From Olavius algarvensis spirochete endosymbiont (lineage in GTDB: Bacteria; Spirochaetota; Spirochaetia; DSM-2461), in assembly GCA_900608495.1 (NCBI GenBank), contig UWYT01000081.1:1-52746 (forward strand): a stretch of DNA of 52,746 nucleotides. The letters run 5' to 3'. The translations under genes were made by a program, and so were the position numbers. Numbering within the stretch: the stretch's first letter is position 1; each line of letters opens with the position of its first letter. The notes beneath the pieces were generated by a model, which was not told the DNA's origin, did not search any database, and was given only the letters and a program-made list of their open reading frames with translations. This document shows positions 37,093 to 45,081 of the stretch, piece after piece.

Positions 37093-37139
37093 TGTAACTT
37101 TGCACGCAAAATGAGAATTTTTTGCAAGTAAAATGAGAA
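37093..37139. other. Proposed prophage terminus with two transposase-binding-like repeats
   Basis: The sequence TGTAAC at 37093-37098 is followed by TTTGCACGCAAAATGAGAA (37099-37117) and TTTGCAAGTAAAATGAGAA (37121-37139), 17 of 19 bases alike and on a 22-bp pitch. Mu-family ends start with TG(T), carry 22-bp transposase sites, and place the first site about 6 bp inside the tip. All three features fit. The last phage gene stops 86 bp further in. The flanking 5 bases on the host side are TCAAT. Confidence 0.6.
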
Positions 37140-37224
37140 AAACGGGAGCACCACCCACTAAAATCGGCGCCTGTTAGAGACCGGTTTTTAGAGGCCGTCA
37201 TTCTTTTCTCACCAGAGAACTTTG
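37140..37224 (-). terminator. Region after the late operon, possible weak terminator
   Basis: Between the last phage gene and the proposed transposase sites. On the minus strand GGGTGGTGCTCCCG is followed by TTTTT, a short stem with a U run that may end the late transcript. CTCTAA occurs twice nearby. No ORF is seen. Confidence 0.3.
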
Positions 37225-37800
37225 CTATTTAGCCGGCGGAGTCGGCCAGGTGATATTGCTTGGGAAAGTTGCCTGCTGCGGCACATCTCGCAGCGCTTGG
37301 CGATAGGTTTTCCATGCAGTTTTGTTTGTCGACGGATAGTCCGGCAACATTACGCAGTCACTCTTCAGAAGCAGTTCATCCCTCTTCTCTCTTGCTCGTC
37401 TTTCCTTCACCGCGCTCGGGATAACCCATCTATTCGACTGCCACACGGCCTCAGAGTCTGGCGGCATCTTAAGTGTGAGAGTTGAATCCAAGCTTTCCCC
37501 GAGAGCCAGTTTCCTAAGATTTCCCGTGGACTTTTCCCATGTCGGCGTGTTGGTATAGTCGTCCTTTACTACGTATTTACCGTTCTCCCATAGCGCCCTC
37601 TGATTGTCACCTGCGCTTATGAGATTAGCCGCCGCCGCCTCCGCTACAGTCAGTCTTGTGCCTGAGGACGAAAAAAACCGCACATCACATCCTGCATGGA
37701 TCTGTGCTTCATCCGGGTATTCAATCGAATTATCAGGCTTATCCTGTTCTGCACAGGAGAGGATTCTTGTGACAATGTTGTTACTTGTTACTGCATACAT
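37225..37800 (-). CDS. Phage tail-fibre assembly/chaperone-like protein
   Basis: 191 aa, last gene of the late operon. The C-terminal part (AWKTYRQALRDVPQQATFPSNITWPTPP) matches the pattern of Phage_tail_APC/gpU-like fibre assembly proteins, which help fold or attach the fibre encoded just before. The N-terminal half (about residues 1-120) is not recognised. Location right after the fibre gene supports the call. Confidence 0.7.
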   Translation of the reverse strand: MYAVTSNNIVTRILSCAEQDKPDNSIEYPDEAQIHAGCDVRFFSSSGTRLTVAEAAAANLISAGDNQRALWENGKYVVKDDYTNTPTWEKSTGNLRKLALGESLDSTLTLKMPPDSEAVWQSNRWVIPSAVKERRAREKRDELLLKSDCVMLPDYPSTNKTAWKTYRQALRDVPQQATFPSNITWPTPPAK

Positions 37801-37833
37801 AGCTAGTTCCTTTCATATTCATTCTTGTTTCCA

Positions 37834-38907
37834 TCAAGCTGTTCTTTTCCAAATGCGGAAGGTTCTATTGCGAGGCCTAGTTTCTACATCGTCGGTTTTG
37901 GCTGTGGCAGGACTCCTAGACCAGGCGGAATCAAAAGTATATCTACCGCTTGAATTCCCACCGCTTGAATTACCACCGCATACATATCTGTATCGAAAAA
38001 CCCCCGAGCTGCCATCTCCACTCGATTGATGCTGGACATTGCGAGCCATAATTCCCGTTATTCGCTGCATAGCATCTTCCTGAATACCCGATTCAAATGC
38101 GGAAGCCCGGCCACCCGGTGTTCTGAAAAATATCCCCTCAGTTTCGAATTGTGCTTCCCAAGTCCCCGGCAAACCGATTGCCGCCGGAGTTTGACAGTCT
38201 GGAAACTGGATGTACGAACTGCCCACCGGGTAAACCATATTCAAGATTTCCGAGAGATGTCTGCCGTCTACGGTATCCGCGTCGAAGCCATGTCCGGCTC
38301 CCTGCCTGATGCCGTGCACGGCATGGCTGCTGGTGATTCTTTCGTTTTTGTGGGCTTCCAACTGGGCCGAGGCAGTAGCTATGGGAATCAATATGGGCCG
38401 CCGGTTTGTTTCGGTGACCAGGTTTTCCCAGGCTGAAGAGGGGTCTACCCGTATATCCAGTAGGGGCACCTGCCAGTTTAGGAAGGGTGGTTTAAGCGCT
38501 GTGACTGCCGTTCCATCGCTGCCCTCCAGAAGCAAGGCTGAACACGAATCCAGAAGCCGCGCGGGCCAGCTGACATTGTTTCCATCGATAACCTGTCCCT
38601 CGTTCGCAACCTGGTACCGCAAAGCCAGGGTTACCCATTTGTACTTGCCGGCAGATGGCCGGTTGATGCTACCCATATCAACCGTGAGGGCATTATCCAG
38701 TGCGATCCTGTTGCCCTGCCCATCATAAGCCACCCCGGGGCTGATTGTTGCCACAGATGAAGATATGCTCACCGATAGTCCCGAGAGGATGCCCATCCCC
38801 GCCACGGTTTTGGCCACGTCCTTGATTCCACCTTCCATGTCGTTTTGCAGCTCGTCGAAGTCCCTTTTCAACGGCACATAATTGAATACGAAGTTTCGTT
38901 TATTCAC
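37834..38907 (-). CDS. Tail fibre protein
   Basis: Putative receptor-binding fibre, 357 aa. The N-terminal part (FDELQNDMEGGIKDVAKTVAG) should attach to the baseplate; a beta-rich middle includes VSISSSVATISPGVAYDGQGNRI. The end carries a fibre-tip motif DADTVDGRHLSE, PVGSSYIQFPDCQTPAAIGLPGTWE and ETRPRNRTFRIWKR, typical of phage fibres with variable tips. A 15-bp tandem repeat at 37945-37974 encodes GGNSSGGNSSG close to the C terminus. ATGA overlap with the gene before. Confidence 0.8.
   Translation of the reverse strand: MNKRNFVFNYVPLKRDFDELQNDMEGGIKDVAKTVAGMGILSGLSVSISSSVATISPGVAYDGQGNRIALDNALTVDMGSINRPSAGKYKWVTLALRYQVANEGQVIDGNNVSWPARLLDSCSALLLEGSDGTAVTALKPPFLNWQVPLLDIRVDPSSAWENLVTETNRRPILIPIATASAQLEAHKNERITSSHAVHGIRQGAGHGFDADTVDGRHLSEILNMVYPVGSSYIQFPDCQTPAAIGLPGTWEAQFETEGIFFRTPGGRASAFESGIQEDAMQRITGIMARNVQHQSSGDGSSGVFRYRYVCGGNSSGGNSSGRYTFDSAWSRSPATAKTDDVETRPRNRTFRIWKRTA
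37945..37974. repeat. 15-bp tandem repeat in the fibre tip
   Basis: Two adjacent copies of ACCGCTTGAATTMCC (plus-strand sense), differing at one base, encode GGNSS twice on the minus strand. A partial third unit (ACCGC) follows. Length is a multiple of three, so changes in copy number would keep the fibre frame. Confidence 0.75.
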
Positions 38908-39701
38908 AGTTCTTTCTCCTCAAAGATCACTTCAATTGAGCTCTCGATTAAGAGCTTGAGCCTGTCTTCAATGGCCTTTCGGCTGCCGGCCGAGCAGCAT
39001 ACCACCACATAGACGCCCGAGCCCCGGTATATCCGTCCCCTGCCCACACCCTTACCAGATTCGATAGCGAAGGCGCCATAGGGGAGCAGGCTGACAATCA
39101 CCGGTGCAACCTGTATCAGATGCCAGTTGAGCCAGGCCGCTCCGCCATTATTCCCTAAATCCTCATAACTAAGCGGCGCAGAAGGGAGGCTGGCGCCCCC
39201 CAGAAGAACACGGTATTCGATATCCGCGCCCAGAAACCAATCCAGGAACGCCTCAATGTCGCTCTGCTCATCTGTGGTTAAATCAGCAACATATACAATC
39301 ACCATAGGAGGAATTCCAATAGGAGTTATCCCGACTTGGCCGAACCCGACTCTAAAGAAATTCTTGGGTGAATCCATCAATCTCCAACGGCCGGGGATGT
39401 AGGAATCCAGGAAGGATTTCAGGCCCCCTAGCTTACCTGTGGAGGACAAAGCTTCAGCGGCACTTGTCAGTCTTCGACGGTAGCTCTCATCTGTATCGAA
39501 AGGGAAACGAGGGATACCTTTGCTGCTTCCGTGAGCATCGAGATTTCTGGCCAGATAAGCAAAGAACCCCCGTTTTGATTGAGCCATATCATCGGCTGCC
39601 TGCTGGGCGATACGGCCGATGATTCGATAAAGGCCTCGTCGCCCCGCCTTGCGAATCCCGGGGGGTGATAACTCCTTCTCTATCCACTCCCAGGTGCTCA
39701 T
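38904..39701 (-). CDS. Baseplate/tail protein, Mu gp48-like position
   Basis: 265 aa. Sits directly after the J-like wedge protein and before the fibre, the place of Mu gp48 or P2 gpI, which link wedges to fibres. The N-terminal region contains FPFDTDESYRRRLTSAAEALSSTGKLGGLKSFLDSYIPG, similar in style to such proteins, but I cannot confirm the family by eye. Both ends join neighbours by ATGA overlaps. Confidence 0.6.
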   Translation of the reverse strand: MSTWEWIEKELSPPGIRKAGRRGLYRIIGRIAQQAADDMAQSKRGFFAYLARNLDAHGSSKGIPRFPFDTDESYRRRLTSAAEALSSTGKLGGLKSFLDSYIPGRWRLMDSPKNFFRVGFGQVGITPIGIPPMVIVYVADLTTDEQSDIEAFLDWFLGADIEYRVLLGGASLPSAPLSYEDLGNNGGAAWLNWHLIQVAPVIVSLLPYGAFAIESGKGVGRGRIYRGSGVYVVVCCSAGSRKAIEDRLKLLIESSIEVIFEEKEL

Positions 39702-40735
39702 GATGACCTCACGGTGATGGAACTGGGAATTACTTTGGAAGTCGGCCCGATCGTGATGTTTTGTGTGGGTTTCTGATACTCCAGGTTGTTAAGCTCAAGG
39801 GGGTGAAGCGCCTCCTGGTAGAGCTTCTGCATGACTACCGATTCACCGATTTTTCGAGATTGCAACCAAAGCCTGAGAGTTTGCTCCACCTGGGATTCGC
39901 CCGCATCTCCGGAGAATGAGAGTTCGAATTCCCGATTGACCGCTGTGGCAGGTTTAACAAGGATATCCCGAGTTAACAGATAAGAATCGGAAATTGCCTG
40001 ATAGACGGCATCACAGGTGGAAGATGAAGGGATTCCGGCATCGCCGCCAAGGATGATATCAATAGAACCTGAACCTCGAGGCGTACGGATCACCTTTACA
40101 TCGTTAACCCCTCGGATAGAGAGAGCCAGCAATTCATACTTACCGGGCCGATTGTCCTCACCCAGGGCATCCCATTTTGCCATTATTCGGCTCTGATAAT
40201 CGGCATCAGACTCTATATCGCGCCCCGGAGTGCTTATCCAACCTGCAGGCACAAGGATGCTGATGATGCCGTCTATCACGGAGGTGGTGCGGATATCCGT
40301 GTTAGGCAGTATGTTATAGAGAGCCCCGGGAAACTCGGCTTCCACAGCGAGATCATTGTTTCCTGCATGGAAGGCTGTGTCCTCAAGGTTTTTAAACCGC
40401 AGTTCTCCCGAGCTTACGAACCAAGTACCCTCTCTGATTGTTCCTGAACGGATAGCCTCAATACGCAAGACTCCCAGGGTTTTCCGGGGGCTTTTGCGGA
40501 TGACTCCCAACTCGCGGCCCCGCAGTTCCAGCATCGAACCAGAGGCCTTCATGTAGGTGAACTGCCCTCCATAGAAATTGATTACATCCTGATAGAGCGG
40601 ATAGAGAGTCCGAGTGTAAGTCTCCACCAGACCCCGAAGAACGCCTCCCTCTTTGAAGGAGCCAAGCCCGGTCTCCTCTCTGGCAATAGTCAATATGGCG
40701 TCCCGGATTTCATCCTTTGATTTATCAATCCACAT
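39698..40735 (-). CDS. Baseplate J-like protein (Mu gp47 type)
   Basis: Baseplate wedge protein, 345 aa. Recognised from the Baseplate_J pattern: N-terminal GSFKEGGVLRGLVETYTRTLYPLYQDV, a central NILPNTDIRTTSVIDGI, then GRDIESDADYQSRIMAKW and the C-terminal GVNDVKVIRTPRGSGSIDIIL. Follows the gp46/W-like gene with an 11-base overlap. Confidence 0.9.
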   Translation of the reverse strand: MWIDKSKDEIRDAILTIAREETGLGSFKEGGVLRGLVETYTRTLYPLYQDVINFYGGQFTYMKASGSMLELRGRELGVIRKSPRKTLGVLRIEAIRSGTIREGTWFVSSGELRFKNLEDTAFHAGNNDLAVEAEFPGALYNILPNTDIRTTSVIDGIISILVPAGWISTPGRDIESDADYQSRIMAKWDALGEDNRPGKYELLALSIRGVNDVKVIRTPRGSGSIDIILGGDAGIPSSSTCDAVYQAISDSYLLTRDILVKPATAVNREFELSFSGDAGESQVEQTLRLWLQSRKIGESVVMQKLYQEALHPLELNNLEYQKPTQNITIGPTSKVIPSSITVRSS

Positions 40736-41111
40736 AGCGGTCCTTTAAGTCAAAATACAGCTCTATGGGTTCCACATCTTCAAAGAGTCGGAACGAGAGC
40801 AGATAGCTTCCATCATCCAAGCGTTTTGTTCGGATTGAGTCGAAAAAGACTCGTTCATCACCCAGGGCCGCTGTTCTGAGCAGGGCTTCCACATCGAAGG
40901 AATCTGGTCCCTGAAGTGCATCCTCCAGCCCTCGTCCGAAAGAGGGCGCCCAGAAGCAGCTGCCTGGGATGAGCATCACTTCGGTGCGCAGATCTTGAGC
41001 CACCAGAGCACCGCCGTTAATCACTTCCAAGTCCCCATCGTCGGTGAAAATCACATCACCGAAGCGGTCCAGGCGGATGTCCGAGCCGAATTTTTTCCAG
41101 GTTTCACCCAT
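40725..41111 (-). CDS. Baseplate protein, gpW/gp25-like (Mu gp46 type)
   Basis: 128 aa lysozyme-like-fold baseplate wedge component of contractile tails. Pattern seen: DIRLDRFGDVIFTDDGDLEVINGGALVAQDLRTEVMLIPGSCFWAPSFG, typical of Mu gp46. Followed by the J-like protein as in Mu. Starts 8 bases inside the end of the spike gene. Confidence 0.85.
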   Translation of the reverse strand: MGETWKKFGSDIRLDRFGDVIFTDDGDLEVINGGALVAQDLRTEVMLIPGSCFWAPSFGRGLEDALQGPDSFDVEALLRTAALGDERVFFDSIRTKRLDDGSYLLSFRLFEDVEPIELYFDLKDRYVD

Positions 41112-41733
41112 GTTTTACCGCCGTGTTTTCAAGCTGTGAGAAATCGCCCACATTTTTTCCGGTCAGAGCCGCTGCCAGAGCCCCCTGCAAGGCGGAGGGC
41201 GCGCCGTTCCCGGATTCAGTTATTGGACCCTTTCGCAATGCGTCAATCAGGGATGAGAGCACCTCCACGTTCTTGTTCAGGTTGGCGGCTAGCTCGCCTA
41301 TTTTGATAAGCCCTCCGAAATCAGAGCCATTTAGATGCAGCTCCCCTGATTTGACGGTGATGGAGATAGTGCCGTTGGTAATTAGGAGTTCATCCGGTTT
41401 GAAATCCGCCGCATTGTAGAACTCGCCCCAGAGAGCCTGTATGTAAGGATAGGAGGGGTTGTGTTCCACATAAGCCACGATAACCAGGGTGCCCTCCGGC
41501 AGGGGCGCATAGACTCCGGCCCCTTGGGAATTGGCCCATATAGGACTTAGCGGCACGTCTTCCAGGATGCATTCGGTTTCTTCCAGACTGCCTGTTTTGA
41601 GTATCCGTACCCTGGCCGAGTAGGTGTTTTCGCCTTTTCCGGAATTGAACTTCAGCACCCTTCCAATCTGAGGGCCCTGGCGATGAGGGAGCGCCGCATC
41701 CAGCCATCGGGTTACAACCTTCCTGATAGTCAG
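41104..41733 (-). CDS. Baseplate spike protein (Mu gp45/P2 gpV type), probable CTG start
   Basis: Central tail spike that punctures the envelope. OB-fold sequence YSARVRILKTGSLEETECILEDVPLSPI, then GAGVYAPLPEGTLVIVAYVEHNPSYPYIQALWG and a beta-helical C terminus (LLITNGTISITVKSGELHLNG). The first usual start codon in frame is GTG 41658, but the frame stays open and protein-like upstream (TIRKVVTRWLDAALPHRQG) back to CTG 41733, whose CTGA overlaps the stop of the hub gene and follows GGAGGTG by 5 bases. This makes 209 aa, the size expected for gp45. Confidence 0.8.
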   Translation of the reverse strand: MTIRKVVTRWLDAALPHRQGPQIGRVLKFNSGKGENTYSARVRILKTGSLEETECILEDVPLSPIWANSQGAGVYAPLPEGTLVIVAYVEHNPSYPYIQALWGEFYNAADFKPDELLITNGTISITVKSGELHLNGSDFGGLIKIGELAANLNKNVEVLSSLIDALRKGPITESGNGAPSALQGALAAALTGKNVGDFSQLENTAVKHG

Positions 41734-42416
41734 AAGAGCACCTCCATCAGGGAGTTTTGGGGGGAGATGAAGTAATGCAGGCCAAGTGCTCGCCGCATCT
41801 TGCTGCTTACTTCGATGGTATCCCCGTAGCCAAGCGGAAGCGGGAAAGCCTTTAGTGTTTTATCCCTGATTAAAAGGGTGTTTTTACCCCTTTGAAACTC
41901 AAATACTGCCTCCCCGGAATCCCGAACAGGCTTCAGGTTAAGCACTCCGAAAGCATCGAAGAAAATATCAAACTCATCATCAGTCCAATCGCTCAGGGAA
42001 CTGGCAAAAGCCAGAAGATTCTGCCATCCATCGCCCAGGCAATGATAATGCGGCAGCTCCACATCCGGGATTTCCATCTGCCGTTTTCCTATACCGCTTT
42101 GATCGGCCAGGTGGTTCAAAACATATGATGCCTTCTCCCTGCGGAAATTGACTGTTGAGGTTTTTAGGGCATGTCCGCATTTATAAGATAGCCCGCCATG
42201 AGCCAGGCCAAGAGAGAGGAGGGAACCTGAGAAGATTCGCTTGTTATCCAGGTTTACAAAAACATTCTCACCCAAGTTCACCGGCTGCCTCTCCTCTCCC
42301 GAGAGCACTATTTCGCAAAAGGGCAGAGATGCGGCATATTGCTCGATTCGCGTTGAAGAGGGACGCATGGAGTTCCCGCCGATCTTCACGTCCAGATTCA
42401 GTTTCCTGATCTTCAT
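41730..42416 (-). CDS. Baseplate hub protein (Mu gp44/P2 gpD-like)
   Basis: 228 aa, immediately before the spike gene. It resembles hub proteins by size, position and FVNLDNKRIFSGSLLSLGL and FDIFFDAFGVLNLKPV segments. Shorter than Mu gp44 (about 380 aa), so it may lack the C-terminal domains. ATGA overlap with the gene before. Confidence 0.65.
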   Translation of the reverse strand: MKIRKLNLDVKIGGNSMRPSSTRIEQYAASLPFCEIVLSGEERQPVNLGENVFVNLDNKRIFSGSLLSLGLAHGGLSYKCGHALKTSTVNFRREKASYVLNHLADQSGIGKRQMEIPDVELPHYHCLGDGWQNLLAFASSLSDWTDDEFDIFFDAFGVLNLKPVRDSGEAVFEFQRGKNTLLIRDKTLKAFPLPLGYGDTIEVSSKMRRALGLHYFISPQNSLMEVLF

Positions 42417-42937
42417 CGCGTGCGCTCCAGCAGGATATCGATTTCTTCCTGTGTGCTCAACACCGGAGAAGCGGGGGGATCGAGGGTTTCTGTTTTCACA
42501 TCTCCCTCCTGCATCTGCTCCTGGATGCGCGCTACTTCGGGGCGATATTCAGTGAACTTCAGTTTCACCTTGATTTCCTGCCTGCCTCCGCCCTGCGAGG
42601 AGTCCAGGGATAGGAACAAACAGCCCTGCAGGTTCCACGCCCGCGCTTGGGGGAAATCCAGGGTGTAGATAACCGGCTCGCCAGATTCATCGAACTTCTT
42701 GAAGAGCCCGGTGATTTTGGCTAGAGCGTTCTCCTTGCTCAGCTCTCCGTCTATCAGCCGCAGAGCGAAGGAGATCGAGGCATCATCAAAACCGTTAACC
42801 TGATACTGCTTGCCCGAGCCTCCCTCCACGGCTTTCGCGTCTACCAGCAGCTTGGAGCCCACAGAGAGGTTTTCGAAGACCCCCGGCACGGCCTGGCCGT
42901 TTAAGAAAAGAGATGAGGCATCGGCGATGAGAATCAC
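42413..42937 (-). CDS. Phage tail protein of unknown family (Mu gp43 position)
   Basis: 174 aa between tape measure and hub. Sequence is beta-rich (FLNGQAVPGVFENLSVGSKLLVDAKAV; LKFTEYRPEVARIQEQMQ), ends in a Glu-rich tail. Mu has the DNA-circulation protein gp43 here, but it is larger, so only a positional call is made. ATGA overlaps on both sides. Confidence 0.6.
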   Translation of the reverse strand: MILIADASSLFLNGQAVPGVFENLSVGSKLLVDAKAVEGGSGKQYQVNGFDDASISFALRLIDGELSKENALAKITGLFKKFDESGEPVIYTLDFPQARAWNLQGCLFLSLDSSQGGGRQEIKVKLKFTEYRPEVARIQEQMQEGDVKTETLDPPASPVLSTQEEIDILLERTR

Positions 42938-45081
42938 GCCGCACCCCCAGCCGCTTTGAGCATGCGCACAAAGCTGAAAATATCCTCAGCTTCATCCGAT
43001 TGCACTGTGAGATTGTCGATATTGACAACAGTCGATCCGCTCCCCGAGGATTCCTTGCCGTTAACCGCTAAACCCAAGGGGCCGGATAGATCCAGGCGCT
43101 TTTTCAGGACACCTTGCCGCAAAGTTTCGATTAACGAACCCCCAGATTCAGTCAATCTCGATAGCGGTCCCTTTTTCGCATCAGAGTGGGGTATGTAATC
43201 ATCCACCCTACTGGCCACCATCAAGCCCGCCTGCTCGGCGGCGGGAAGGGCATCGGTCATTCCTGCTGCCAGGGTGTCTACCACGGCGGCACCGGGATTT
43301 CGGCGGCCGCCGAACAAGCCGTCTTCCTTGCCGTCAAAGAGCCCGCCAATCAGAGGGATATTGGCAAGTTTGCCCTTAATCCAGTCGATACCCGCACTGA
43401 AGACATTTTTAATGCCTTCCCAGAGGCCCGCAAAGAAATTCTTTATAGCATCCCAGTTCTTGATTATTGCAAGAGGTATTCCAATAAATGGAGCGATAAC
43501 AACAAGCGCGCCCTGCACCAGTTTGTTGTCTAAAATGCCCACCACCCAGTCGATGGCTGCGCGGAAGATGTTTTTCACACCCTCCCAGAGATTCACGAAG
43601 AAGGTTTTTATCTTATCCCAGTGCTTTACAACCAGCACTCCCACCGCTATCAGCGCTCCGATGCCTGCTATTACCGCCAATACCGGCGCCAATGCAGCCC
43701 AATTCGCTGCCGCAAAACTCAGTATTGATGGGATAGCCCTTAGGGTTATACTAACTACCCCGCTAATCCCGCGCACTAATCCGCCGAATATCAGAGCCAC
43801 GGTTCTTGTCGCGCTTAGAACGCCGCCGATTCCGCGAGAGAGTTCTCCAAGTGCCATCAGCGCGGGACCGGCCACAGCTGCGATGTCTAGAATCTTAACG
43901 ATGTTCTTCTGCTGAGCCGGCTCCAGCTCGGCGAATTTGGCAGAAAGAGCGCCGATTTTATCGATGAAAGGGCCCACTACATTCATGGCGGCCGTAATAG
44001 CCGGCGCCAGTCCATCAGCGAGCCTCTGCATCATCACCTCCAGCTTCACGCGCATCAAATCCATGGCGGAACCGTTTGCGTTGATTCCTTCGGTTTGGGC
44101 CAGAAATGCCGTTTCGGTGGCACCCGCGGCGCTTGCCATTGCAGCCAGTTTTTCCGGATACACATCAGCCTGACCTCCAGCCAGCGCCAAAGCCATGGTC
44201 TGCCCTTCTATGCTTCCCATGAGGCTCTGCAATGACTTGCCGCTTTGCTTAGAGGCGTCCACCACCTCCAGAATTGCTCCATGAAATCCCAACTGTTCGA
44301 TCAAGGCCTTTCCGGATTCAAAGCCGAGGCTGGCAAGAAGACCGCTCATTTCCCTGGATGGAGCCATAAACGCCTGCATGGCCCCGCGCATCTGCGTGGT
44401 AACCTCGGCCGCGCCGCCTGTAACCCCCGTAAGGGTGGCAAGAGTGGCAAAAAGCTCTTCCACTGGAACCTGCATCTCGGCGGCCAGCGGTGTAACTCGG
44501 CCAATAGACGCCGCCAGTTCAGGGAATGTCGTCTGTCCCAGGTTCACTGTTTGCAGTGCCAAGTCCGCTACCTTCTGGTTGGCGGTCACAGATACCTCGC
44601 CGTAGCCCTTCATAACGGCGGATGAAAGATTGATGGCATCAGTGATTGAGGCCAATCCAGCTGTGGCCGCCTTGGAGTTGATTTCCAAGAGGCTTAAGGT
44701 ATTTGAAGAATCACCCATGGCGGATATAACCTGATAGAGTCCTTCGCTCATGTCGCTGGTGCTGGTCCGGGTGGCAATCGCCGCATCCTGCACCCCCCGC
44801 TTCAGTTCGGCCACCCTTGCCTGAGTAAGCCCCAGGCTCTGCACATTGGCCATACCTCTATTTAGCTCTTCTCCTGCCCTGTAGGCCGCCACGCCCACGT
44901 CTGCCAGCGGAGCGGTTACACCGGCAGTCAGTCCGGCTCCCATACGCAGCATGGCGAGTCCGGCCTCATTGAAGCCGGCGCTAACAGTGGAGAGACCCTC
45001 CAGTTGTTTCCGGGCGGCCTGGACGTCTCGGGAGAAATCTTCAATGAACGAGACTTTGATTTCACTGTTGAACTCAGCCAT
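42934..45081 (-). CDS. Phage tail tape measure protein (TP901 family)
   Basis: 715 aa; its length sets tail length. The N-terminal TP901 core is recognisable (AAYRAGEELNRGMANVQSLGL, SEGLYQVISAMGDSSNTLSLLEINSKAATAGLASITDAINLSSAVMKGYG, FPELAASIGRVTPLAAEMQVPVEELFATLATLTGVTG). The middle has several hydrophobic helices (residues about 395-560). Two copies of a repeat, IKxWDxIKxFFxxLWEGIKN, follow. The end contains IPHSDAKKGPLSRLTESGGS, a motif common in such proteins. ATG 45081 overlaps the end of the frameshifted chaperone. Confidence 0.92.
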   Translation of the reverse strand: MAEFNSEIKVSFIEDFSRDVQAARKQLEGLSTVSAGFNEAGLAMLRMGAGLTAGVTAPLADVGVAAYRAGEELNRGMANVQSLGLTQARVAELKRGVQDAAIATRTSTSDMSEGLYQVISAMGDSSNTLSLLEINSKAATAGLASITDAINLSSAVMKGYGEVSVTANQKVADLALQTVNLGQTTFPELAASIGRVTPLAAEMQVPVEELFATLATLTGVTGGAAEVTTQMRGAMQAFMAPSREMSGLLASLGFESGKALIEQLGFHGAILEVVDASKQSGKSLQSLMGSIEGQTMALALAGGQADVYPEKLAAMASAAGATETAFLAQTEGINANGSAMDLMRVKLEVMMQRLADGLAPAITAAMNVVGPFIDKIGALSAKFAELEPAQQKNIVKILDIAAVAGPALMALGELSRGIGGVLSATRTVALIFGGLVRGISGVVSITLRAIPSILSFAAANWAALAPVLAVIAGIGALIAVGVLVVKHWDKIKTFFVNLWEGVKNIFRAAIDWVVGILDNKLVQGALVVIAPFIGIPLAIIKNWDAIKNFFAGLWEGIKNVFSAGIDWIKGKLANIPLIGGLFDGKEDGLFGGRRNPGAAVVDTLAAGMTDALPAAEQAGLMVASRVDDYIPHSDAKKGPLSRLTESGGSLIETLRQGVLKKRLDLSGPLGLAVNGKESSGSGSTVVNIDNLTVQSDEAEDIFSFVRMLKAAGGAA

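Noticed and set aside
37834-38300. Diversity-generating retroelement acting on the fibre tip
   Set aside because: No reverse transcriptase, template repeat or Avd gene in the window, and no A-rich variable repeat seen.
43274-43915. Long plus-strand ORF (213 codons) opposite the tape measure gene
   Set aside because: Shadow of a GC-rich gene on the other strand; composition low-complexity (Ala, Pro, Ser, Thr), no ribosome site, no family.
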